From Lycium barbarum (lineage: Eukaryota; Streptophyta; Magnoliopsida; Solanales; Solanaceae): 64,000 nucleotides of DNA. Shown here piece by piece: positions 46,906-58,945 of this stretch. Position numbers and translations under genes: made by a program. How positions within the stretch are numbered: the stretch's first letter is position 1; each line of letters opens with the position of its first letter. The notes under the pieces are model-generated. The model searched no databases. It was not told the DNA's origin and saw only the letters and a list, made by a program, of their open reading frames with translations. The DNA lies in the NCBI RefSeq assembly GCF_019175385.1, contig NC_083337.1:163941713-164005712 (forward strand), in the 5' to 3' direction.

Positions 46906-47756
46906 CTCCCTCCGTCCATATTAAGTGTCACCTTAGCCAAAAACTTTTGTCGAATAAGAAGTGTCACCTTAGGAAACCAAGACATAAATTAGTTAGTTTT
47001 TTCCAACTCTACCTTTAAACAAAAACAAACAAGTTAAAGTAACATCTAAATGTTGATTAAAAAACCCACATAGTAACTTGGTATTGTTGGACTCGCAATG
47101 TCAAAAGGATTACTACTGTGCATGCTCTAATCAAGAAAAAAAAAATTATTTTTATTATATAGAGGTAATTTAGTAAACTTCACATTGTATAATTGGTTTC
47201 TTAGTAGGCGTTTGGACATGCGGTTTGAAACCATTGTTTGAAACCATGAGATGAAACCAGCATTTGGACATGCATTTCATCTCATGGTTTCAAAAAATTT
47301 AAATATAAAATTTGACTCATAAGTTTATATTTTGTAAAAAGAGACCCATAAGTTGTTAGATATTTTTAACAATTACTTCCACCAACCTCACTAACTTCCA
47401 CCAACCTTTATTTATGTCTATCTTTATTTATGCCTACCAACCTCATTACTATTGATGTTAAATTTTCGTTTTTATTAAACTATAGTTTGATCAATTGATG
47501 TTGTATTTTTTAGAAAGGTCTTCTAATAGCGTATTAATTTTGTTATGAACTATTACTTGCTCATTTGGTAAGATTGTATAAAAATTAGGAATGTTTTGAT
47601 AGTTTTCACAACTTGTGGGGTTTTTATATTTATAAGAGAAGATACAACTTAAGTTATCCAAATTGCATGTACAAATATGATTTCAAATCATGTTCAAACG
47701 ACTCCTTAATATGCTTACTTTTTATCAAGATGACACTTATTATGAGATGAAGGGAG
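46906..47756. mobile_element. Stowaway-like MITE split by a Tourist MITE
   Basis: The outer ends CTCCCTCCGTCC and AGGGAG, with the internal GTGTCACCTTAGCCAAAAA blocks, match the element at 31592-31940. The continuity GGTTTC-TTA-ATATGCTTA seen in that copy is broken here by the Tourist element at 47204-47705. Confidence 0.8.
47204..47705. mobile_element. Nested Tourist-like MITE
   Basis: 502 bp, same family as 2947-3461 (GTAGGCGTTTGGACATG left end). It is flanked by TTA at 47201-47203 and 47706-47708. The target site is confirmed by the uninterrupted Stowaway copy at 31592-31940. Confidence 0.85.
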
Positions 47757-48304
47757 TCGGAGATAATGTGATAGCACATTTTATAACGGAACTATTAGGT
47801 TACAATCCCAAAATTCTTGGAGTAACATCTTCCGCTGCTAGTACTTTTATTCCCTTCCTTATAGCGGTCGTCTCGTGCATGGCCAAAATTATCCAGAGGT
47901 TATAGTTTTTCCGATTCTTTTACCCCGACACAAGTCCCCATACTCCATGTTAGCCCTTTAATTTTCTTTTATCATCTATTGCTGATACGTTTTCCCAGAC
48001 ACAAGTCTCCAACTACTAGAAAACCCATTATTTAATAGACTTATTCCGCCCTTAGTTTAAACAAACCACTGAAGAGTGAAGATCCATCACCATTTATCTA
48101 TTAGCCAGCATTTTAAAAGGTCTCTCTCTTTGTTTACTCTCTCTCACACACAAAGCACTCTTTCTCCTTTCTTTAAAATTGACCTGTTTTGTTTTTGCAC
48201 TTCAACTACTCCATATGCTTTACATTTCTAGTTTTATAAATCGAACTGTAGGAAATACTCTTTTCTATAAATGAAACATGAAGTTCGGGTTTCGACAATA
48301 TTTA
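47757..48304. other. Intergenic stretch
   Basis: No gene seen. Pyrimidine-rich runs (CTCTCTCTTTG, CTCTCTCTCACACAC) occur at 48120-48155. Confidence 0.45.
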
Positions 48305-48492
48305 GAGCCTATTTGGATTGACTTATTTTAGGTGCTTTAAGTCAAAATAATCTTTAAGCACTTTTGAAGTGTTTGGATAAAAATAAAAAAAGTAATTTTA
48401 AACACTTGTTTTTAAATCAAAATTACAAAAATAAGCCAAAAGTCATAACTAGAATTCCTAACTTAAAACCATAAGCCCATCCAAACCGGCTC
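48305..48492. mobile_element. Tourist-like MITE, GAGCCTGTTTGG family
   Basis: A 188-bp diverged copy with ends GAGCCTATTTGGATTGAC and CCATCCAAACCGGCTC. The flanking triplets are TTA and ATA, so the duplication is no longer exact. Confidence 0.6.
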
Positions 48493-48809
48493 ATAGTCTA
48501 ATGTCCATAGTTCTTGTTATAAACAAAACATCTACTATTATTATTCAAGACTCTTGAGTCCAAGAAGCAATTCTCTAGCCAAATTAGCAGTCTGAGATAT
48601 ATATAATACTAGCAGTGTTCTGCATTACTACACTGCATGTGGAATTTTGAGCTATCATATTATTCATTTTAGTACCTTTTATTTTGTAAAATATTGGTCA
48701 AATATGAGCCTAAATGGGGTGGCATGTCTATATAGTTGACTCCAATTTGCTTGTGATTGAGGCTCAATTGTTGTTGTAAATTGTTCATAGGTTGATTCAA
48801 CACTGAGAA

Positions 48810-50005
48810 ATGGAAGAAGAGGTAAAACGGGCAGCTCGAGAAGGGGACATTGATGCCTTCGACAGAGTTCTTGAAAGAGAACCACTAGTTCTTAAACAGA
48901 TCGACGAGATAGAATTTGTAGAAACTCCATTGCACACAGCTGCGTATGCTGGCTGCACTGACCTTGCCATTGAAATGTTGAGCCTAAAGCCTTCATTCGG
49001 AAGGAAGCTAAACCCCGGGGGATATAGCCCTCTGGATCTAGCATTGCGGAATGGCCACAGAGACACTGTGAAGCAGCTCATAAAGTTTGATCCTAAGCTC
49101 ATTCAATTCAGAAGCAGGGAGAGGAAAACGCCGCTGCACTTTGTAGCTGAAAATAACGACGTTGATCTTCTAAGCGAGTTTCTGATAGCTTGCCCCACCG
49201 CCATCAAAGAACTGACCATCCGTGGAGAAACAGCTGTGCATCTCGCTGTGATAAGCGGAAGTATTCAAGCTTTCAAAGTTCTAATAGGTTGGCTTTTCCG
49301 GACTGACAACGACGATATATTGGACTGGAAAGATAATAATGGCTCCACAGTGTTGCACATTGCTGCACAAACAAGTCAAGTTGAGGTGTGCCATGTTTCT
49401 TTAAATGATCAATTTTTTCTCATCTTAATTTTATCTACAACAACAACAACTACATACCCAGTATATTCCCACATGGTGGGATCCGAAGAGGTTAGAGTGT
49501 ACGCAAACCTTACCCCTATCTTGAAAGGTAGGAAGATTGTTTTCGATAGACCCTCGGCTCAAGAAAATTTTATGACATTCACTTTTGCTTAGTAGAGTAA
49601 CTAGATGATTGTTTGGCTATGATTGAGTTTATTTATACTACAAAACATGATGATTATCAGGTAATAAAGCATGTAGCAAAAGAAAGAGTGGATCTTGATG
49701 TCAGGAATGAACAAAATCGGACGGCTTCTTAGATTGTTGAGGATCAAATAGCAAATCATAGCGGTGCAACTATCCAACTCAAAATAGTTCACATAATCAT
49801 TCAGCTCTCTCTGTTGTTTCAAACCGAGAATATGTAGAAATTCAGGAAATATTACATAAAGCTGGTGCCATGAAAACATCAGAACTTCCTAATCCCATTT
49901 ATGTTTTATGCATTAGTGTTAATGAGTGGCATGTGTATTTATATGAGGCTTCCACCAGAAACTCCTCCTGCACCGACAGCCTTTCTTCGCAAGTTTTTAC
50001 GCAGG
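48810..50005 (+). pseudogene. ACD6-like ankyrin-repeat gene, truncated
   Basis: Exon 1 (48810-49385) encodes 192 residues with about five ankyrin repeats (TPLHTAAYAG, SPLDLALRNGH, TPLHFVAENN, TAVHLAVISG, STVLHIAAQ). A GT-AG intron leads to 49661, where the frame continues 23 codons and stops at TAG (49730-49732) inside what should be a DLDVRNEQNRTALDIV block. Further on, EIQEILHKAGAM and then a membrane-segment remnant (LMSGMCIYMRLPPETPP, near 49920-49970) are readable in other frames. The central PGG membrane part is deleted. Intact relatives are membrane proteins linked to plant defence. A 215-residue soluble ankyrin protein could still be made, but loss of function is more likely. The intron holds a TTG-tailed LINE/SINE end. 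Confidence 0.8.
49436..49562 (-). repeat. TTG-tailed RTE/TS-SINE 3' end
   Basis: Another copy of the block described at 38370, here inside the ankyrin gene intron and more diverged (GGTGGGATCCGAAGAGG). Confidence 0.7.
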
Positions 50006-50647
50006 TCATTTGCTACTGATGTTTTCCTTTATCGGATGGAAAAGCGAGTGCGTCTTTGCAAATACATGACTTGATGAGGCCCGAGGGCGCCTTATATGGT
50101 CCTATTGTAACACAAACTTTTTTTGTGTGGGGAAAATAATGACGAGAAAATAGGAGGTTACAATCTACAATTTCTCCTTGAGTGATTCTTTTTTAATTTG
50201 ATCTTGAATTACGAGCTTGAAGTTTAATTTGATTGATTTGCTACAATGCTTGAATCTTTGGAGCTTGTATATGATATTTCAATAACTATCTCTTGCTTCG
50301 TCGATCAATTTATATGATGACCACTTGGTTTATACATAGGACCTCTATCTATAGTTAGTTAAAACATACTATAAAGTAGTTATTAGTACACATCTTCACT
50401 TTATTTCATGACTTATCTAAGGTAAATTAGTATAATTTGGAATAAACACCGAATGAAGGTAAATTTCCACCAAGGGAAACATATATATAACCAATAAGAG
50501 CTTAAAAGAAGGATTCATTACACGAACATCATTGAAACACAATATGTTCCTGATTGAACTCTACATCATTCTCAAGAACAGAGCAATTTTCTAACTGCTT
50601 CTTCACCTTAAACAAGACCGACCATACAGATAATATGAGATAAATCT
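50006..50647. other. Intergenic stretch between the ankyrin remnant and ferredoxin
   Basis: The 3'UTR of the minus-strand ferredoxin gene should cover its right end. No other feature was seen. Confidence 0.45.
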
Positions 50648-51103
50648 CTAGTAAAGATCAGATTCCTTGTGAGTATGAATCACACAATCTGAGGTTGGGT
50701 AAGAAACACAAGTGAGCACATAGCCTTCTTCCATTTGATTATCATCCAAAAAAGAACCATCAGATTGATCAACGGACCCTGATACAATCTTCCCCGCGCA
50801 TGTTGAGCACGCACCTGCCCTGCAAGAATAAGGGAGTTCGACTCCAGCATTCTCAGCTGCGTCAAGGATGTAAGTATCCGAAGGTGCCTCGAATTCATGC
50901 TCAACGCCATCTGGACAAACCAACTTGACCTTGTAGACTGCTGATGCTGATACTCTAAAGCCAGAGCTAGCTTTCAATCCAAAGGCTTTAGAAATTCTCC
51001 TTGCTGACCCGAGAGACGATGGGCTCTTAACAAAGCCGCTCTTTGGTTGGGTCCGAGGAGCAATTTTTACCATACAGGTGGCAGGAAGTCCGACAGTCGA
51101 CAT
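50648..51103 (-). CDS. FD3: Plastid 2Fe-2S ferredoxin, root type
   Basis: An uninterrupted coding exon for 151 residues. Residues 1-53 form a plastid transit peptide rich in Ser, Lys and Arg. The mature domain starts near [10 protein letters not shown]. The four cluster ligands are Cys94, Cys99, Cys102 and Cys132 in the C-x4-C-x2-C-x29-C pattern. Ferredoxin carries electrons in the stroma. The [10 protein letters not shown] start, [11 protein letters not shown] loop and HTHKESDLY end resemble Arabidopsis Fd3, a non-photosynthetic type that feeds nitrite and sulfite reduction from NADPH, rather than leaf ferredoxins. An acceptor site ends at 51110, six bases before the ATG, and a donor (A then GTAAGT) lies at 52335, giving a 1.2 kb 5'UTR intron. 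A TA-rich TATA stretch follows at about 52438-52450. Confidence 0.93.
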   Translation of the reverse strand: MSTVGLPATCMVKIAPRTQPKSGFVKSPSSLGSARRISKAFGLKASSGFRVSASAVYKVKLVCPDGVEHEFEAPSDTYILDAAENAGVELPYSCRAGACSTCAGKIVSGSVDQSDGSFLDDNQMEEGYVLTCVSYPTSDCVIHTHKESDLY

Positions 51104-51109
51104 GTCTAC

Positions 51110-52335
51110 CTGATAAAAAACATAGCTGTTTAATTACTCGCAACACATGAATCGATAGAGGTGCTAGTGTTCAACAAATAATGTATTGTTGGTGCTTGAA
51201 ATTGATCAATGCTCTCTGTAGAATGACGGTGTATAAATCGAAGTATTCAACTATTGAATCCAAATTCAAGACAAGACAAATGATACTTAAATTTTTATCT
51301 TCACCAATTAATGTTGCATATCAGGAAAAAATTAAGCTACTACGAGGGTTTACATTTCTGGTTTGTCTAAACATAAATGGTGAAAAGAAAATTATATGAA
51401 AACTTAATTATTTCTCCAATTAACAACTTTCTACATTGACCTGCTATCTGCAAGCCCAACAAATTAGAAAACCAATTTGACATTCTTGCTCTTCACTCGA
51501 AGCTCCATATCATGGACCTAAGATTAGGATATATGCAGCTCTTCTAAGTTCTAGGAAATGTAAAGTGCATCATTTCTACCATTTGAAGACCATGTGAATG
51601 AAACAAGATACAAATATGCAGATGACACACAAAATGAAAGCCAAAAAAAAAAAACCTGTTTTACATTGTCATGTGCTTAATACACCATGAGACATCGCCA
51701 TAAAACTTAATCAGACCAAAGGATATGTCTAACTTCCATTTTAGATGAAAGTAATACATGACAGACATCTCAAGAATCTGACAGGGCGCGTTTAATTCTT
51801 CTTCAAGTTATCTCAATTTCTACCTAAATTCTTTTAGGTCTTGAGTATTTTATACCCTGAAATTTCAAAGTACAGAACCTACTGTACATTTATTTCAGTA
51901 AATGAATCACAAAATCATCAACATTTAGGCCAGTCTCGATGCCATTTTTCATCTGCATGTCATTTAGGAAAAAAAGCATGTCTAAAATCAAACTTGTAAA
52001 CAAAAAACAAGGGATTAAATTGAATTGAGAATCCAAAGAATTATAAAAAGTTTCAAACACCCAAAATCCAACTACCATTCAAGATCCAACCTTTAATCAT
52101 ATATCATAAATTTCACCAAGAAATGAAAACGAAAAATTAACAATTTCAACAACCATCACCAAAACAAGACAAACCCAATTCTCAGAACTCATCTACATAG
52201 CATAACACGAAATATTCACATGAACCACACAAGTTCAGAACCACAACCCAAAAGTTTAAAAAACAAAAAAGATTTTTTTTTTTTTTTTTTTACTGTTGGG
52301 CAAGAACAGTGTTTAAAGATTGAAGGAAAACTTAC
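51110..52335 (-). other. 5'UTR intron of the ferredoxin gene
   Basis: Bounded by a GTAAGT donor on the minus strand at 52335 and a TTTTTTATCAG acceptor ending at 51110. It is AT-rich, with a T-run on the plus strand at 52275-52292. A leader intron of this kind can raise expression in plants. Its function here is inference. Confidence 0.65.
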
Positions 52336-52578
52336 TGTTGGAGGAGTAAGGCGGAGTAAACGAGGAGCAGAGACTCAATAAGACTCCAAAGAGAGCAAAA
52401 GCAATGTGTTGGCACTGTCAAAAGTGTCAACCTTCAAATATATATATAAGAAGTTTTGAGGGAGATTAGCCATAATAAGACACCCTAAAACCTACCGCCC
52501 ATGGGTTTCTCTTTAGCATTTTTCGAATTATTACAACGGGCGTCTTTACCTCTTTATCCCTTTGCTTCATTTTATTTT

Positions 52579-54083
52579 CGGTAAAGGTTCATATATGCCC
52601 GCGCATTATGCGAAATTGTACGCATTTGCCCGTCCTTTAAAGATCAGTCCGCTCATGCTCCTAACGTTACGTTTTGTGTCACCCATGCCCTTGAGTTAAC
52701 AGAAACCTGATAAAAATATTGAAGGGCAAATTTGTGCAGTTCCGCATAGTATAGGGGTATATTTGACCCACTGAAATTCCTAAATATCATGGCACAAAAG
52801 CAGCAATATGGCACAAAATATCACTGCATTCCAAAACATAAAAAACATTTGCAATTATAATTCATGCATCCACCATTACGTTACATCTAAATTGTACAAC
52901 TAAAAGATGAAATGCAATTACAACCATCTTTAAAAGATTGTTTTCACAAACAAGAGCATCATTTTACCTTTTCAAAAGATTTGTTTTACTAATGATAATA
53001 TCTTCTTCTTTTTTCAATTAATTAGTTGATGACCTGAATAGTTCTTTCTAGATATTTTTTGTCTTCCCAGTCTCAATATCTATACGATAATGCATGTAAC
53101 AACTGCCGCACAAAATATAAACATAAAAAAAAATTCATTACAAATCTGTCACAAAAAAATCACAAGGAAAAAGAGATAACTTACATTAGACTTATGACAC
53201 CTAAAAAAAGGTCTCCCGCAGTGCTGAAATTTTGATAGCAATAATAGAGAGAATATTACATTTTAGGTATTTATATGGTCTTACATAAAATTTAATGTGG
53301 TCTGGCCCTTTCGCGAATTCCATGCATAATATAAATTTAATAGAATTATTTGGAGTCCATGATGTGAGATGGAGTGACGAACTCTTCCACAATTATTTGA
53401 AAAGCTCGAAGCTTCCAACATTTCATAAACAAGTGAAAGAATAAGAGAGCAAAGTGTGGGTTGCACGATAAATGTGGAGTTTCAAAATGCAGTACCAAAA
53501 AATCATTGGCTAACATAAAGTGCACTGCGAAAAAAATCTAAGAACTATTGGTACAATAAGAAGTTGTTGCATGCATTATCCTGTAGATATTGAGACTGTG
53601 AAAACGAAAAATATCTAGAAAGAACTATCCGGGTCATCAACTAATTGAAAAAAAAAAAAGATATTATCATTAGTAAAACAAATCTTTTAAAAAGGTAAAA
53701 TGGTGCTCTTGTTTGTGTAAACAATCTTTAAATGATGGTTGTAATTGCATTTGATCTTTTAGTTATATGATTTAGATGTAATGTAATGGTGGATGCATGG
53801 ATTGTAATTGCAAATGTTTTTTATGTTTTGGAATGCAGTGATATTTTGTGCCATATTGTTTCGTTTGTGCCATAATATTTAGAAATTTCAGTGGATCAAA
53901 TATGCCCCTATACTATGCGGGACTGCACAAATTTGCCCTCCAATATTTTTGTCAGGTTTCCGTTAACTCAAGGGCATGGGTGACGCAAAACGTAACGTTT
54001 GTGGCATGAGCGGACTGACCTTTAAACGACGGGCAAATGCGTGCAATTTCGCACAGTCCGCGGGCATATATGGACCTTTTCCG
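52579..54083. mobile_element. 1.5-kb Mutator-like foldback transposon
   Basis: 1,505 bp with inverted arms of about 530 bp (52579-53110 and 53560-54083) around a roughly 450-bp centre. The ends are CGGTAAAGGTTCATATATG and the complement CGGAAAAGGTCCATATATG. It is flanked by a perfect 9-bp duplication TTTTATTTT (52570-52578, 54084-54092), as for Mutator elements. The centre has no frame resembling a transposase. A transcript through it would fold into a long hairpin. Confidence 0.85.
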
Positions 54084-54096
54084 TTTTATTTTTGTA

Positions 54097-54268
54097 CTCT
54101 CTCTTTGTGTCAAATTATTTATCATGATTATTAAAAATAGTTATCTTAAATTATTTATTTTTTGGTAACTTAGACATAAATAAGAGTGAAGTTAGTAAAA
54201 TACTCTTCCTAATTAATATTACTAAAGGGCGTGCAAAAAAAGTGACAATTAATTTGAGAAGAAGGGAG
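54097..54268. mobile_element. Stowaway-like MITE
   Basis: 172 bp between TA dinucleotides (54095-54096, 54269-54270). The ends CTCTCTCTTTGTGTC and GAGAAGAAGGGAG are imperfect inverted repeats. It starts 13 bp from the foldback element. Confidence 0.65.
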
Positions 54269-54787
54269 TACTCTTTTCCTCAAAGTGCCTAATTCTTTTG
54301 ATTCAATTGTCCACCAAACCCGAAAAGGAAGTTTTGAATGGGCCAAAAACAGATTAACGTAGCTGAAAATTTCATCACATTTGGTGGTTTTCTAGTTGTC
54401 TGTTTTAAGTCAGATCTTAAATGGATATTAAGATAACAACCAAAGAATTAATCCTATAATATTATTCATTACATAACAACTTCTCACATTAATAACTTTT
54501 ACATAACTAATTCATAAATGAACAGTTTCAAAAAGATAGAAACTTAATTGATATTTTAGTTTGATACTTTAGTACATAAGCGCAAGTTCAATGAGGATGA
54601 TTTATACCCGCCACTAAGACTTTTCTCATATTGGATCGCGATAGTGGGCAATTATTAGCCAAGTGCTGTAATGAAATAATGGACACTACAGTAACGGCTA
54701 TTAAGCTTTTATCTAAGTACTGGAATGGCGTGTTCTTTTGATTAGGCACACGAGGGGACCGTCCAATTTGGTCATTGGCTAATACTA

Positions 54788-55418
54788 GGAGTCCGCGACT
54801 TTTGTAGGACAAAAAAAAAAAAAAAAAATTGAATCAAACTAACACAAAAAAAAAAAAAAAAAAAAAAAAAAAAACATAAGTAGGTCGTGAAAGGACCAAA
54901 CTGCAAAAATAAGAGTCCAAACTTTCACTCATAAAATTTGTGCGTGAATAAGCCCAAAGTCAATTCTTGAAAGGAGTCACTGCATAAGGTTCCATCATGC
55001 CTATCACCAAATTCCAGATTGTAATGTTTTTCTTTGTTGATAGGCCATGATATACTCATCCGGAGCCTAAAGGGTATAAAAATACACGATATAAATCAAA
55101 AGGGGATATCAAAAAATTTACAGACCAAAACCGGTATAACGTGAACTGGTCCACGTTATACCCCAATTTTTTTTTCCACTGTCAGAGAATCACAGAAAAA
55201 ATAAAAATAAAAAAAAAGTATGTAGTTATGCAGTGACTCCTTTCAAGAATTGACTTTGGACTCGTTCACACACAAATTTCATGCGTGAAAGGCCAAACTC
55301 TTATTTTTGCAGTTTGATCCTTTCACGCACTAACTTAGTGCGTGAAACATACTTATGTTTTTTTTTTTATTAGTTTGATTCAATTTTTTTTTTTTGTCCT
55401 ACAAAAGTCACGGACTCC
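54788..55418. mobile_element. 631-bp long-TIR element
   Basis: Inverted arms of about 200 bp start GGAGTCCGCGACTTTTGTAG on the left and complement GGAGTCCGTGACTTTTGTAG on the right. It is flanked by an 8-bp duplication TAATACTA (54780-54787, 55419-55426), which fits hAT or, if one base longer, a Mutator element. Long A-runs lie inside the left arm. It is non-coding. Confidence 0.8.
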
Positions 55419-56155
55419 TAATACTAGAGGGTAGTTTGTAGGGGGCAATGAAACAAAGCCTACATTTTCAAAGTATTTTGTACATGCTGCTTTTACAAGC
55501 TCTTATGAGATTATTTTTTGGACAATATCTCCTTACCTTTTAATTAAAGCTTCCTTTTAGAAAACGCACCTCGAGGGTGTCTAAAACCAAAACCAAATCC
55601 TTTTTAGTTTCACTTTTGGCAAGATAAAACAAAATAATATACAGCAAACCAGAAAATACAGGAGGGACTTTCAAACTCTTCGTAAATCTAGGAACTATAA
55701 CCAGAATGGATGATTAAGTAAATTTCATTCAAAGAGTTCTAAATTTTAAAAGGTATAATTATTATTCTAAGTTTTAACTTGACAACCTAGACATTTTTAG
55801 GTAAAAACTAACGTTATGAAATCAAATTACCATCGATTACTATCTTTTCATACTAGCTACAACCCAATATATTAATTATGGTATAATCGCATAGATCCCC
55901 TCATACATTTTTGCCACTGAGGACACCAAGTTGAGATAGGCCAATTAGGTTAAGAAAAGAAATTGGTATCTTGGACGCTATTTCAATCAGTAATAACATC
56001 GTTAAGCAAGAGAAAAGTTGAAAGCAAACCAATCCCTAACAGTTTTATAATATTCAAACAGAACAAAAACGGCAACTACCCAAAATTTTCAGGAGTGTCT
56101 ATAGCTCACACAACCAGAACGCCTGAAATTTTCCAACGATGAAACAAAAATCTCC
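55419..56155. other. Intergenic stretch
   Basis: AT-rich. Its right end should hold the RPL10A 3'UTR. No other feature was seen. Confidence 0.45.
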
Positions 56156-58656
56156 TTAAAAGATACGTTGGGTTTTTCCCATGGTGCTCTTCAAGTACAA
56201 GCACCTCACCTGCATTGACCAAAAAATACAGAAAATTAGAACTGAATTAAACAAGGAATGGAATGGAATGAAAAAGAACAATCCTCTGTGGAGTAAAATA
56301 TTGCAAATTTTAAGTGGAGATCGCTAAACTGGGACACCAGATGCACTCACATTTTGCCAATTCTTCTTCAGCAATGACACAAGGAAATTGACACTCATTT
56401 GCACATTCTGGAAGATCTGTTTCTCCTCCATATCCATGTTTCCAACAGCAACTCCCATGCAAAGCACCTTCTTCAATTGAAACTTGATTGTAGCCTTGGT
56501 CTCATTAACCTTGGATTCAAGCGACTCCTGGTGTGTAACAAGGGTGGGAAACTTACCTGCATTTACAAATGGACAAAGCCACTCAGATATGAACTTAAAG
56601 GTGTACAGGATGGAATAAACCACCACAACGACATGATTGGTCCTGACAGAAACTGATAAATCCACCTTTCTCCTGGATGAAAAGCAGCATACCAGAACTA
56701 ACAGTACATAAAGCATTAAGATAATCTATTAACTTGCCTGCCTTGTTCAGACCAGGCCCCAACAAACGGGGAATCTGCTTGATGACAGATTCTGAAGCCA
56801 AGAAAGCATGGTATTTCTTTGCAAGCTTCTTAACCAGCTTCTTGTTTTTGTTAAGCTTCTTCAAGCCTTCAACATCCATGTACTCCAAACCAATCTTTGT
56901 TGCCTGCAGATATATGGCAACAAGTTTTAATCATCTTTCCAAAACAAATAAAGATTCAGGAAAGGTTCCAACACATGTAGTTTTTGGGTAATCTGAAAGC
57001 AAGACAATATCAATAACTACTGCTAAATAGCTGGCATTGAAGTGTCACATCAGGCGAGTTAAAAAAGACTTCTAATAAGATTTCTAAGCTATGATAACAA
57101 CATCCACAAGCTGTGTCACCCTAATGGAAGAAAAAATGCTATTAGGCTTACTAAGCTAGGATGCATCAGACTTCTAAACTAGTTGCCTTTTCCTAGATAC
57201 AAGAAACTAGTAATTTGTAGAAGGAACTACACAAAAGTAGTAGGATAACTGCAGACACGTAAAGCTAGTGAAAGCAACCAACTGACTCAGAGCAAGTACG
57301 GCAAGACATATAATCAAAAGCTGAACAAATGAGCATAAACATGTTAAGGGCTTATTTAATGACAAATTAATCATTCTTATTGTTTAACTTGCAAGCAGAG
57401 GCTATTATTTCAGTAAAATCCTTTCAGAAATAGTGTTTGCAACTGTTAAACTTTCTGCATGCTGTAACATATTCATTAGGATTACCTCCTCAACATGCTG
57501 AGCATCTCCAAGCATACAGATCTTCATCTTAGGGCGAGGAATGTGCGGTAACTTAACAGATCCACTGAAACGCTTGTCCTTTTGGGGGTCATAGTTCTTC
57601 AGACCGATCTGGAGTTCAATGGTCTCGCTGAACTTCCTTTTCTTCTCTGCTGAATCATTCTTAATCACAGAGATAGCTTCTCTGACGGCCTCACTCTGGA
57701 GCTTACTGTAAAGGAATAAACATCAAACTACATAACTACAGGTAATCAGCACTACCATAAAATGAACATCAGAAGTGCATGTTTAATAATTGAAATACAA
57801 ATATTACAAAACAGACTATTTCGTATAGGAAAGAAAATTATAAAAAAATGAAAAAAAATCTAAATCTAAATTCTAATTTGAATGCTGGACCCAGGAGGAG
57901 CATTTATTACACTTCCCATTAACATGAAATCCGCTATCAAAATGCTTGTGGCTTCAATATAAAAGAGATGCTCTTTGGGAAAAAAATAAGTTTGAAGGAA
58001 ATAATTGAGAAACTACTTACTCATTAAACAAAATACAGTATCATTTTCAGGGACTAACTGTCAAAGCCTCAGAGATAATCAAAATAATACTATCTAATAA
58101 CATGAGCTTGTTAACCAAGATTCCAACAGCAGAAAAGCTTCAGATTATTTTATATTTGATTTGTGATTACAATAAAGCCATTCTTTTCCTGTTAGATGCC
58201 AAGGCAATTTGATGTCTCATATGCAGTTTGACAACTGCTTTTTATATAACCATACAATCTTGCAGTGCATTTACTGTTACCATTAACTGACCAGTATAAA
58301 TTGCATACGCATTACAATATATCAGCTAGAAAGAAGCACTATGAAACAAAAATTAACATGATGGGGATAACTTATTCCTTTGAACTATTAAAGAAAGAAC
58401 ATATAACATATCTTTGGCCTCTTTGACTTTGTTGTCCAAATCAACAACCTTTATAGGCATGAAAGAAACCAATTCATTTCTCGAATATCATTAGGAACAT
58501 AAATTGCATAGAAAAGTGGACCAATTATTTATAATCTACAAACATGCAGAAAATTAATTATCAGAGCAAAACTTAATGAGACAAACATACTGAGATAAAT
58601 AGATAACATATTGAGGTTAAAAAAAATAAAAAATTGGAGCTTCCTTCATACCTCAT
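56156..58656 (-). CDS. RPL10A: 60S ribosomal protein L10a (uL1)
   Basis: Five coding exons, 58652-58656, 57486-57705, 56738-56903, 56351-56556 and 56156-56209, total 651 nt and 216 residues, the usual length. uL1 forms the L1 stalk of the large ribosomal subunit and helps release the E-site tRNA. The first exon codes only ATGAG, so Met is cut off from the rest by a 0.9 kb intron. Recognisable blocks are [36 protein letters not shown] and the ending [13 protein letters not shown]. Intron 3 keeps frame only with a GC donor (CAG then GCAAGT at 56737). A further 5'UTR intron probably runs 58688-58856. Telo-box and site II motifs upstream fit a ribosomal protein promoter. Exon joins are by eye but complete the family sequence without gaps. 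Confidence 0.95.
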
Positions 58657-58877
58657 GGCTCAAAGATCTCTTCTTCAAACTTCACCTGTCAATCAAAAAT
58701 TACAAAAAAAATAAAAATATTCAGCTAAATTCCTTTTTTTTTTTTTTAATGTTTTATCAGCAACCAAAGGAACCGAAATGCTTACAATGTTAATCAGTAT
58801 ATGCAAATTCAAACCCAAAAAATGATGAATGAGAGAGAGGTAGATAAGAAAGGTACCTGTAAGAGAAAACCCTCTGA

Positions 58878-58886
58878 TTAGGGTTT
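58878..58886 (-). promoter_or_regulatory. Telo-box in the RPL10A leader
   Basis: AAACCCTAA on the minus strand lies in the first untranslated exon (TTACAG then GTACC donor at 58856). Telo-boxes are common in plant ribosomal protein genes and favour expression in dividing cells. Confidence 0.65.
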
Positions 58887-58945
58887 GTAAGCGCCGATGT
58901 TGAGGTTGGTCCAGTGGATTGCTATCTTAAATATAGGGCTACAAG

